A stretch of DNA of 64,000 nucleotides from Clitoria ternatea (taxonomy: Eukaryota; Streptophyta; Magnoliopsida; Fabales; Fabaceae): NCBI GenBank assembly GCA_037962975.1, contig CM075673.1, positions 124,577,001 to 124,641,000 of the forward strand, given 5' to 3'. This document shows, piece by piece, positions 48,709 through 58,975 of this stretch (position 1 is the first letter of the stretch; each line of letters starts with the position of its first letter). The translations under genes and the position numbers were made by a program. The notes below the pieces were generated by a model, which was not told where the DNA came from, ran no database searches, and worked only from the letters and a program-made list of their open reading frames with translations.

Positions 48709-50039
48709 TTGGTAAGACGGCGTGTACTCTTTTTCCTTACTTGAGTTTTTTCCCATTGGGTTTTCTCAAGAAGGTTTTAACGAGGCATGGCCCCAACTAC
48801 GCTCTTCGTGTAATGTACTTTCAATTTTAATGAGAATACATCTTAACCGCCCTATCATTCTCACTTTTCTTATGTGTTGTGATTTATAGCCGTAGTTTAA
48901 TACGCATACACCTCAGGACGGATGAACGCAACTGCCAATTCTGTAGTTGATGAGATAATTCCTCGAGGAACGGATGAAGACCCCTCGGGACGGATGATCT
49001 CAATCACACATCGTGTGTTTTGACGATGTAACTCCTTGAGGTGGAATGGGTTGTAGGGCTGGTCCTTTTTCAAGGCCACAAACCGAACCCCATTCGAAGA
49101 CTACATGGGTTGTAGGGCTGGTCCTTTTTCAAGGCCACAAACCGAACCCCATTTGAAGACTACATGGGTTGTAGGGCTGGTCCTTTTTCAAGGCCACAAA
49201 CCGAACCCCATTCGAAGACTACATGGGTTGTAGGGCTGGTCCTTTTCCAAGGCCACAAACCGAACCCCATTCGAAGACTACATGGGTTGTAGGGCTGGTC
49301 CTTTTTCAAGGCCACAAACCGAACCCCATGCGAAGGCTTGGGCGCAGTAGGCCGGTTCATACAGAAAACCGTGCTGAACCCCGAGTAACGGGCGCAGTAG
49401 GTTCAGGATTAACCCTGATCTGAACCCCGTGTTGAAGGCTTGGATTGTAGGATTGCACCGAACTCCAAGTACGGTTAGTAGGATGGAACCGAACACCGTG
49501 TGAAGGCTTGAGGAGTAAAACCAAACCGAACCTCAAGAGAAAGGCGTAAAAGCTTACCCTTGTCAAAGCTATACTAAAATTCAAAGGCAATGTCCGTCCT
49601 CAGTTGTGGAACATCCACCCCGGAGCGGTTGAACGCTAACGTACCCGCTCTACATATTCGAGGACAGATAAGCATTTCTATCTTTTTAAGAAGTTAAAAA
49701 GTAATCCTTGAGATAAACTTTCCCTTCCCAATGAACTTACACTTGGGGACAGGGCATGCTTTAACTTAATTATCAATTATCCGTTACAATTTGTTATTTT
49801 AATCCGGTGTGATAAGTACGCTCTAAGCAGCTAGGTAACCACGCAGAACGGATTCGTAAAGCATTGAAGACAATAAAGTGTTTTGTATAACACTAAGTTA
49901 TTCAACAATCACACATTCGACGCAAGCAGTTGAAGAAAAGTAATAGTAAATTTTATTTTCAATAAGAAAATGTGCAGGTTACAAAGTGTTTTAAAGCTGG
50001 AGCCGATCCCAGAACACGGCTATGAATGAAAGCATAAAA
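48709..50039 (+). other. Tat 3' non-coding region between integrase and antisense gene
   Basis: Contains CCCATTGGGTTTTCTC and AAGGTTTTAACGAGGCA near 48751-48786, a conserved type of motif downstream of Tat pol, then a tandem repeat (49046-49333) and AT-rich sequence. The end of the antisense transcript should fall at about 49800-50030. No other coding frame is convincing. Confidence 0.65.
49046..49333. repeat. 59-bp tandem repeat, ~5 copies
   Basis: Units starting ATGGGTTGTAGGGCTGGTCC recur at 49046, 49105, 49164, 49223 and 49282, almost identical. Degenerate relatives extend to about 49510. Open frames on both strands across it come from the repeat. Confidence 0.95.
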
Positions 50040-52707
50040 TTAAGAGGCCGGCGTTTGATCCTCCGCAGTGGACACTCCTGCCTTTTCCGTCTTGTCCTCC
50101 ACTCCAGTTTGGGCACCTTCTTGTGCTTCGGCTCCAGAGGCAGCGGTGGACGTTGTGGGTTCCATACTCTGACCTTCTAGAAGGGGAGGCAATTCATACA
50201 GAGATGCATGAGGTTCATGGTGCGAGCCATCCTTATGAACTTCGACAAGTCTTCCCCCATGGAATTCGAAGAACGGATCTAATCCGTACAAATTTAGCTT
50301 CACTCCAGGGTTACGATAGTAGACTTGACGAAGGGCCAGGCCGAAGGATTCATATGCCACATTTTTGCATATCTCCAAGGCTTTGGCAGCTTTGGCCTTT
50401 GCAGCAGCTAATCTCCTTTGAACCTTGGCATAATCCTCTTCTGAAGGCCCAGCACTCGCACCACCCTTCTTGAGTTCATCAATTTGTGCTTGCATCTCCT
50501 TCCGAACGGTCTCCCACTCCCCAAGGTCTTTGTTGCGACCGTCCTCCATAACTTTGAGATCGTCAGCAAGCTTGGCCGATCTCTTCTTCTCCAGTTATAA
50601 TTCTTCTTCAAGGAGGGGTATGGACTTGTTCTTATTCTGGAGGTCGGCAACTTCCCGCTCTAGGGCCTTGTTCGCAAAATGAACTTGGCTGGCCTCTTCA
50701 GTTTTCCTCTGGAGCGTTTCTTTAGTTTTCTTCAATTCTGATTCCACACCCCTGTGAACTTCAGCTTGCTTGGTTGCCCATTTCTCCTTCACCGCGAGTT
50801 CGGTCTCAAGTTTTTCAACTTGGTCCATATAATCAGCTTTCTCGCTCAGGGACTCAAGTAGGCTGGACAGTTCATCAAGCTGCCAACGCCCAGCCTTGCA
50901 AGCACCTCGAACCCCAGCGGCGTCGAGGGAAGGGCGGAGGCAATATCTTGCCTTCGGAAGACTGGGAGGCATAGACCCCTGGAACCACAAGTAAGGAGAA
51001 AGGAAGGAGTCACGCGGAGGATCGAACGCCAGAGGAGGACCATTCCCAGAGTCCGGTTTTGAAGCATTCTGTGAAGAAGGGACAGAGGACTCAGGAACGG
51101 GTTTCTTTCCCTTGTCCTTTTTCAATTCAGCTTCTTTGGCCGTCCTCTGACGCTTCTTCACAGGGTCATCAGAGGAGGGCTTCTCTTGATCTGCCTTCTT
51201 TACAAGGTGCCTCTTCTTCCTCTTCTTCTCTGGGACGGCCTCCTCGTCACCCGCTCCAGTGGCCTCAGCTGCTTCTTCGGTTTCCTCCTCATCGAAGAGA
51301 GGAACCTCATCTCCTACCGCAGAAGTCAGAGGAATGAGGGGAGTTTTGGTGGCGTTCCTCTTCGCCTGGATTTCATTTTCCTCAGAGGAGGAGTCATCGT
51401 CAGCCATCATGGTCCTTAACGACAACATCTCTGGGCAGGCTTTTTCGATTTGTTCTGCAAAACAAGAAAAGTTGAATAAGCATACAAGAAGAAAAAATAA
51501 CCAGAGCAGAATAACTATACAACAGAAAGAGATTAAGAGCGGATATTACGGAGGTAGGCATTTTTGATGCCATCCTCGGCCAAAAGGAGCCTGCTGGAAA
51601 ATCCCTTGAGGGTCTTAGAGGCCGTCTGCATGGCACTCAAGACTTCAACCGAGTGAGGGGAGAGTTCTCTCTCATCTGTATAATAAGCACGACTCATAAG
51701 GAGAAAATGCTCGTGCGTCCAGCTGAGGGGAAACTTGGTAAACCCCTCCTTGTTCCGCCAGAAGACCGGCTTATTTGGTTGAATCCAGACCCGAGTATAG
51801 TAGTGTTTGAAGGAGCGTCCATCCACCTTCGCGGATTCTGTATAAGACTTGAAATTTACAACCCTTGAGTCACTACGGAGAGTAATGAACCCAAGGCCGC
51901 CCTTCTTATTAGCTCGGCGGACCACTTGGCAATAGTAAAATAGCTTGGCCACAGTGGCGGAGAAGTTGAAATGCTCCCCCAGAACTTCCAGAGCCCGGAC
52001 AAGACCCCAACCATTGGGATGCAGTTGTGAGGGGGCGCAGTCTAGGAAACGCAGGACGGCCATCTGGAACTCCGTCAGGGGGAAGCAAATTCCAGTTTTA
52101 AGAAGACGAAGTCGTACATGTAGACCGACCTCGCATCAGGGACGCCGTGGCATATTCTTTCAGAGGGATGTGGTGCCATCACAGCGTATCGGGCCTTGTA
52201 CTTTTTATCTGAATAAATCTTGCAGCGGAAAGAAACCGTGCACTCCTCCTCACTTGTATGGTGCGAAGGGATCTCTAGGAATTCCTCCTCCACCCAGCAA
52301 TAGGGTTTTTCCCTGTTGAGTTTCTCCCAGTCAAGCCGGTGTGCCACAACGTTGACACACCCTTCAGCAGATCGGAGAAACGGCGTTTTTCCACGTCCTG
52401 GAAGGTCCATGGTTGTGCAGGCGCGGTGGAACGCGTAGGTACTATGATAAAAAGCAACATCGTCAGAGAGGTAACCTTCAGCACTTGACCCCTCATCAGA
52501 GCGGCTGGTAGCCCTCGAGTCAAGGGGAGCCTCAGAGCGACGTTGGGAAGAAGACGCTCGTGAGGAAGAGGCTTCGGCTCTCTCTGAGCGATGGGGCCCA
52601 GCCACAGGAGGATTCGTTGGAATCTTCCCACCACGGTGGCTAAGGGGGGCACGAGAGCCAAACCTTCCCCTGTTTGAAGGACCAGCGTGGCCTGCTCTAG
52701 GGCGCAT
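50040..52707 (-). pseudogene. Antisense gene of the Tat element (PF04195-like), one intron
   Basis: Minus-strand gene of about 830 codons opposite to gag-pol. Exon 1 runs from the ATG at 52707 to 51550. It has an Arg/Ser-rich N-terminus, then GVPDARSVYMYDFVFLK, a one-base frameshift near 52105, and FLDCAPSQLHPNGWGLVRAL, typical of the domain annotated as putative gypsy-type transposon (PF04195, Transposase_28). A 95-bp GT-AG intron is at 51549-51455. Exon 2 is acidic and lysine-rich, then a long coiled coil (LETELAVKEKWATKQAEV). A TAA at 50595-50597 interrupts it, and the same frame continues to the TGA or TAA near 50040. Antisense ORFs are known in Tat elements; their function is unknown. 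The frameshift and stop suggest decay. Confidence 0.82.
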
Positions 52708-52874
52708 GATGGAAATAGAATGATAAAAATTGCAAGGAGTTGAAGGAAAGGGAGGTTACCTAAAGGAAGAAGATCTTTGAGAAGTTTGAAGACGACAGAG
52801 AAATTCCAAAGAAATTTGAGCAGAGGTTCACTAAGCTTGAAAACAAGAATGGATTCCAAAATCTGCTAAGAGTT

Positions 52875-52883
52875 CCTTTTATA
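52875..52883 (-). promoter_or_regulatory. TATA box of the antisense gene
   Basis: TATAAAAGG on the minus strand, about 170 bp before the antisense ATG. It would place transcription start near 52850 and a 5' leader of roughly 145 bases. The remaining sequence 52890-53388 holds no gene and ends in the polypurine tract GGGGACAGA before the 3' LTR. Confidence 0.6.
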
Positions 52884-53388
52884 GGTAACGAAGAGACACA
52901 GTGTTTCGTCGAAGGTCACAAGGCTTGCATCAAAACGCAACCGCTTCAAATTGAAACGACTCCGTCGTTTCGTCACGAACGGGCGTGAAAATGGTAACGT
53001 TTCAGTAAACATTTTGGCAAAATGGGCCCCCATTCAGTTTGAATCTAGGCCCAATAAGCCCAATCGACAGTTACACTCTTGGGTAATGATGGCTCGTGCG
53101 TAAAAAATGCATTTACTGTCCAATCATGCCACACGCATTTAATGCATCTCAACCACTTTCGAATATCAAGGGTTTCGATTCTCAAAGACTCTTGGGATTT
53201 TCCACTACTTATTTATGCTGTCTGAATCCGTTATACACAACGCAAGAAGAGCGGTCACCTGTCTATTAGAGCGGATGTCACAGAGCTCCAGAGACCTTCC
53301 AGAATGTACTACCGGCATCCAGACTTCTCTAGAGTTGTGTAGCTCATATGAGCAACTTAACAGTCCCTCATACAAGCTAGGGGACAGA

Positions 53389-54191
53389 TGATCCAGTCTG
53401 GATACCGGCCCCCACTCTTGTGACGTCAGAGTGACCTCATATAAGGAAAACCGGTGTCCTGGTTCAACGTTACCACACCGGATATCCGCTGTCTGGCCGT
53501 CCGTCCTCATCTCTCGACTGCCCCACTTATTTTCTCTATAACGGTTCTTTGTTCATTTTCACAGGACATTTATATAACTGTTAGCTTTTCAGTCACAGCA
53601 AGATAAGAGCTCCTAATAACTTATCAGCGAAGACACTGTATGTAGCAAAATACGTCACGTCAATGGCCTCAGAAAGCAAATGGATGTGTCAGCAGATTAT
53701 GCGGAAAAGGCGATTATCCTCTCCTCTTCTTAGAGGATCGTACTCTGATAATTGACCTACCCTTCTGACACATTCTGAAAGTTGAGCCACCCTGATTGAC
53801 ACAATGTACACGCTATCAAAGCTAAGGGACCCACCTGTATCCAACGACTCATTTTCTGACGTACAACTATAAGTAGCACATTTCAATACACATGCATGGT
53901 ATCGTTGTTCTATCTCACACTTTACTGTTACTTCGCTTAAGCATTCATTGAGTTCTTACACTCTTCTAACTTGAGCGTCGGAGAATCTTCACAGGTGGCA
54001 CCACCTTTCGCCCCCCTGCAACGTGAAACGTTGGTGTGAAGGATCTCCAGGACAGCAACACCGGCCTCTCCCACTGAGAGACCGGATTACAACATCGGAT
54101 ATACACTATTCTGGTGTGCAAACCCTAAAAACACCTACACTCTTGTGGCTGGTCCCACACCGGATCCTAGACCCCGGTCCAGACCAGTTCA
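53389..54191 (+). repeat. Tat 3' LTR
   Basis: Second copy of 42384-43185, followed by the target duplication AGTAT. Confidence 0.95.
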
Positions 54192-54363
54192 AGTATAAAA
54201 TAGATAAAATTGCACAAACACAATCAACAAATCATAATGATATGATGGATATGCTAGACGAATTCATTTATATTTAATGAGTCTTTAATTAGTCAATGAT
54301 GTCATGCTGGATCCATTTGGTTTTGTGGGAATACTGCAGTAAAAAGTCTCATAGAGTCACCAG

Positions 54364-54650
54364 TAGGAATTAGCATAACCATGAATCCCTACACCTTCAT
54401 GGCCCTCGCTTTCAAGTACACAAATAGGAATTAGCATAACCATGAATCCCTACATCTTCATGGCCCTCACTTTCAAATACACAAATAGGAATTAGCATAA
54501 CCATGAATCCCTACATCTTCATGGCCCTCGCTTTCAAATATACAAATAGGAATTAGCATAACCATGAATCCCTACATCTTCATGGCTCCTGCACAAATAA
54601 GTATACCAGTAGGAATTTGCACAACCATGGATCCCTACACTTCCATGGTT
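54364..54650. repeat. 61-bp tandem repeat, ~4.5 copies
   Basis: Units beginning TAGGAATTAGCATAACCATG recur at 54364, 54425, 54486 and 54547, with a diverged fifth unit near 54609. The repeated ATGAATCCCTACATCTTCAT makes short hairpins possible. Located in the long reverse solo LTR. Confidence 0.92.
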
Positions 54651-56468
54651 CTTGTGAAAATAGGGCTTAAACTCATCATAGAGTAACCCCCCACCAGAGT
54701 AGGCAATCATGGAACCCCTAAATTCCATGGTGCGTCCAATGCTTATGATGCATGAATGCCTTTAATTCTCTTTATCATTTAACATACCATGATATCCATA
54801 TTTCCAAAACCTCTTGGATAATACAAGTCCTCAAGGGACACAATACACATAATAATTCACAAAATCATGGATTTACTGTTTCAACCACATATGTCAATAA
54901 CCATAAGGCATTCATGTACATATAAATTAATTTCGTTATTCATAATTATTCACTACCACAATATACAAATTGTATGATACTCAACAGCATTCATAATAAT
55001 TCATAATCACTTAAGAATTCAATAATAAATTATTACTCATAGAGAAAACATCATTTTTATCCATAATAACCATCATAAGTAAATTTCAGCATTTCCAAAC
55101 AGCGACATGCATTAGTAAAACAGTCATAATATGAGCAAATCAACTCCTTTTTAGGTGATTCCACTTTCTGTAGTTCAATAACATAATTGTCTACAACTTT
55201 CATGAAGAACACAATTTCAAATTCCGAACAGAAATATCATTTATTCACAAAATACCACACTGACTCAAGGTGAGTTTTTCAAAACGTACATATGTTAGTA
55301 ATTTCAGTGTTTCTGGAGTTACAAAAATGATTTTTGCATGAAACCAGTTCTAAATTAATTTTAACACAAATATCTACAATTTGCATGCAGATCATAAATT
55401 CAAATTCTAAGCAGAAATACCATTTATCCATAAAATACAACACTGCCTCCAGGTGAGTTTTCAAAAAGTACATATATTAGTATTTTCAACGTTTTTAGAG
55501 CTACACAAATGATTTTAACATGAAACCAGTTCTAAAATACTCTTAACATAATTATCTACAACTTTCATGAAGACACCAACAACTAATTCATACCAAAAAA
55601 TTCCCAGTATTGAAAACAAGATTCGGATTTCATAGTTAACAGATTTGCATCACGAACATACTTCTGTATTTTGAGCATAACGAGAGCTACAAGCATCTTT
55701 TTAACTTGAAACCACTTTCTATAGATCCCTAACATGTATATCTACAATTTTTGTGAAGACATCAAAGGCTAATTATGCATGTATAATTCCCAGAATATCA
55801 AAATATGCATAGAACATAGCTTAAACATTTCACTCGGTCATTCTGTAGTATTTTGGCTATAACTTTTGCTATACATATCTAAATCAGTTGAATCAGGTAT
55901 CAAAATTCATATAACAAAAAGATCTACAACTTTCATGAAGAAGTCAGAGTCAAATTCATACGTTTTCAGCTTCAAAATTAAGCAACAAGATACGAAATTA
56001 AAACTGGAATCCTAGAACAGCATACAACTCTACCCATTTAACAAATATTCACAACCCTGTCCCCTCTTACTTGGTTTGCCGACTGAAAATGGTCTCTTGC
56101 TGTCCTGGCTTCTGTTCGAAGGAGTTATTTAGAAAGGAAGGAAATTGAATGAAAGATATTTCACTAGCTTTGTTCTAATCCGTTCTGGTCTAGCAAAAAT
56201 GGCAGGATTAATAATGCAAGAGAAGTGGGGAACATTAGTTGAAGGATTAGGTGGAATAATGAAGCCTTTTGACTCCTTTTCGGAGTCAGCTTTGCATTGA
56301 TTGGAATAAAATATTCAAAAGTATTATAATGGATGTACTTTCCCCTGTGATTGGTTCGTTGTGCCACTTATTTTTGGATTCATGTGATTAAGTGGGCTAA
56401 TCACTAGCTGAAGTGGAATTTAAAAAAATGTTCAATGTTGAATGATTTGCAGAGGTCGGTATGGCGTG
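54651..56468. other. Non-coding part of the long reverse LTR
   Basis: AT-rich sequence without coding frames. The phrases CATGAAGAACAC, ATCTACAACTTTCATGAAGA and AACCAGTTCTAAA recur loosely between 55190 and 55960, suggesting old divergent repeats of about 170-190 bp. Confidence 0.5.
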
Positions 56469-56581
56469 AGGGCGGTATTGAGTGTGAAGGGCGGTGTTGA
56501 GTGTGAAGGGCGTTGTTGAGTGTGAAGGGCGGTGTTGAGTGTGAAGGGCGGTGTTGAGTGTGAAGGGCGGTGTTGAGTGTT
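56469..56581. repeat. 19-bp tandem repeat, ~6 copies
   Basis: GGGCGGTGTTGAGTGTGAA repeated almost perfectly. Confidence 0.95.
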
Positions 56582-56749
56582 TCTTAAGAAATATCCATGC
56601 CCTAAAAGACGTTCACGTTACTCCGCCAAGGCATTTGACCTCGTCAATGCTTATTACTCCGCCAAGGCATTAGTTGACATCCGATCTTCTTCTTTGAAGT
56701 CTTGAAGTCGTCCTAACCTTGGAGGTCAGAACGGATCAGAAGTGTTCCT

Positions 56750-58540
56750 TCCGATCTCACTCAGCTGACTCCTCTTCCTTCATCCTTTCACTCGGTCAAG
56801 TTCTAGTCCGACTGGAATTCTACCAGTCGTGTGAAGAAAAAGGAAAACTGAGTCCCCTCGGTAAATCTCCTGAAACCAACTCCAATCACTCAATTTTTCA
56901 TTGCCAAAACCGACTCAACATCAGGTCAGTCATCACTCGGTGATCCATCTCCAAACCGAGTCACCTCAATCAATCTATCACTCAGTAAACTTAATACAAC
57001 ACTGACCATCACTCACTCAAACTTCCACTCGGTATCTTTGCCTATTCTCACTCGGAAAATACCATAGCCTCACTCGGATTCACTCGGCAAATCATCACTT
57101 AGTCAAGATCAAACCAACTTTTTCAACTACGTTTCACTCAGAGTCCATCAAGTCCATTGCTACTCGGAAATATATTTTCCTCTGTACTCCACTCGGAAAT
57201 GAAAATTCTCAGCGAGTTTTCACTCGGAACTGCAATGTCTGACTATGAGTGACTCGGAAATGAGTCATTCAGAAGTATTTGACTCGGAAATAAGTCTCTC
57301 TAATTAATTTAACTCGGTAGTGAGTCACCCCAAGATGAGTCACTCGGATTCTCTCACTCGGAATTGTTTCTCCCAGAACCCGACTCTCTCCTAATTAGTC
57401 AATCACTCGGAATTATTCAAACTCTTCATCACTTAGAATATATTCCAATAACAACTCATACATTAGAAAGGAATCAATCGGATTTGCCACTTGGGAATAC
57501 CCAAACTCTACTCACTCGGGTTTACTCATATTTCTCTCTCGGTCTTAACTAAATTCTTCAACTACAATTCCAATTAAAGCCTATTAAGGTCATTACCTCT
57601 CGGGAAAGACCCACACGTACGAATCTCACTCAGAATTGGTTTATATATCTAAGACTCACTCAGAATTGGTTCTGTGCCTACTACAATTCACTCGAAACGG
57701 GTTCCTACTACCATTTTCTGCTCGGTATCTACTCAATAAGCATTATTCATTCATCACCCTTCTTATTCAAGCCTAGTAATGTCTTAACCATTGAATATAT
57801 ATATATAACCACTCGGAATCTTTAACTTAATAACTATTTTACTTCTCATATTTGACAACACATTTCAGTCGGTAGGAAGTATCAATTCAACATAAATACT
57901 TATGTATATATATGCATTCATTCACTCGGAGAAAACCATTGTGTTAAGTCCCACTCGGACTCGTTCTAAATCTCATCCATTCAGGAGCATTTAAGTCCTT
58001 CCCCACTCAGAGTTCACTTGGCTACTCATCTCTTAGTAACACAGAGACTCTCCTTCCTCAAAATACGTTTCACTCGGTTTCCTTTAAGGCCTTCACCACT
58101 CGAAAAAGAGTCATAAGTCTTACTCAAAAATGACTCCAAGCCTTATATATATATTCTACTCGGAATGCTATCCCTTCCTCACCAGGGAGATCCTGACTTG
58201 GACAACTCACTCGGATTGCACTCGGATATATCCCTGACTAAGTCCCTTTACTCGGAATACTGCAATCAGAGAAGTTCCATTCGTAAAAGGTAACATTTGG
58301 CATGGTTTGACTCGCTCAAAGTGATTCTCTTGAACACTCTTTACTCCATTTGTCTCTGAGATCAAGATTCCACTCGGTAGTAGCCCTCTCGGTCTTGTTT
58401 TACTCGGACATCATAACTTACACTCGGAACTTCATCCCTTCACTCGGATTTTGTAACCTTCAGTCGGAATTGGTAATCCTTCACTCGGAATTTCACTCTG
58501 TCACTCGGATCAGAGCCTTTTTACTCGGAATTTGAATAAT
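56750..58540 (-). repeat. CCGAGTG motif array in the long reverse LTR
   Basis: Reads CACTCGG on the plus strand, and so CCGAGTG in the sense of this minus-strand LTR. Fifty or more exact and near copies, often CACTCGGAA or CACTCGGTA, at 20-50-bp spacing. It is the densest and longest array in the window. Confidence 0.88.
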
Positions 58541-58696
58541 TTCTCTAAAATTCCATAATTATACCCAAAAATAAAACCTTTGGAGCATTAAAGGCCATCC
58601 ATAAAGTGTTTTATTCATTTATTAAGACTTATAGACCTTCTATACCTCATATTTTACAAAATAGGACTATTATTAAAAACAGGATGTTACAGGTAT

Positions 58697-58975
58697 GATC
58701 AGGGTTATGATGTTAACCGTGGATATATATTGATGTATATAATCACGGTTGTATTTCTAACCGTGTATATATAGTTCAAGTTTTAGGGTTTAATCACTGG
58801 GTACTGTATGTCCACGGTTGTTTCTATAACTGTGATTATAGATGTAATATTTATCCACGGTTGGGGTCGTAACCGTGGTGATATAGTTAACATTTATCAA
58901 CAGTTGTTTGTTTAACCGTGAATATATGTGTAATATATTCACAGTTTCAAGGGGAACCGTGAATATACATCCTTT
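58697..58975 (+). repeat. CACTA left subterminal repeats (last part)
   Basis: Repeated AACCGTG and CACGGTT units paired through TATATA spacers, at roughly 25-45-bp intervals. Continues 15957-16147 and 41980-42045 once the nested insertions are removed. Confidence 0.88.

Larger units (their letters stand above)
42384..54191 (+). mobile_element. Tat-type Ty3/gypsy retrotransposon with antisense gene
   Basis: 11,808 bp with LTRs TGATCC...CAGTTCA of 802 and 803 bp and target duplication AGTAT (42379-42383 and 54192-54196). Order: gag, protease, reverse transcriptase, RNase H, a second RNase H-like domain, integrase, tandem repeat, antisense gene. The double RNase H and antisense gene define the Tat lineage. 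By eye the LTRs differ at roughly a dozen positions, so this is among the youngest insertions here. Pol contains several stops. Confidence 0.95.
42051..58691 (-). mobile_element. Long solo LTR (or LTR-like non-coding element), reverse orientation, nested in the CACTA
   Basis: On the minus strand it starts TGTAACATCCTG (at 58691) and ends GGGACGTCACA (at 42051). Target duplication GGTAT at 42046-42050 and 58692-58696. Without the Tat element inside it is about 4.83 kb, which is long for one LTR. I see no internal pair of direct repeats and no coding region, so a solo LTR is the simplest reading; a non-coding LTR element with unrecognised boundaries is the alternative. Confidence 0.75.

Noticed and set aside
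49046..49333. Regular repeats with spacer-like parts, CRISPR-like at first sight
   Set aside because: The whole 59-bp unit is repeated without unique spacers, it lies inside a plant retrotransposon, and no cas genes exist in plant nuclear DNA.
50123..51567. Several plus-strand ORFs (for example 50123-50473 and 51259-51567)
   Set aside because: They are the complements of the antisense Tat gene, whose minus-strand frames carry the domain signal.
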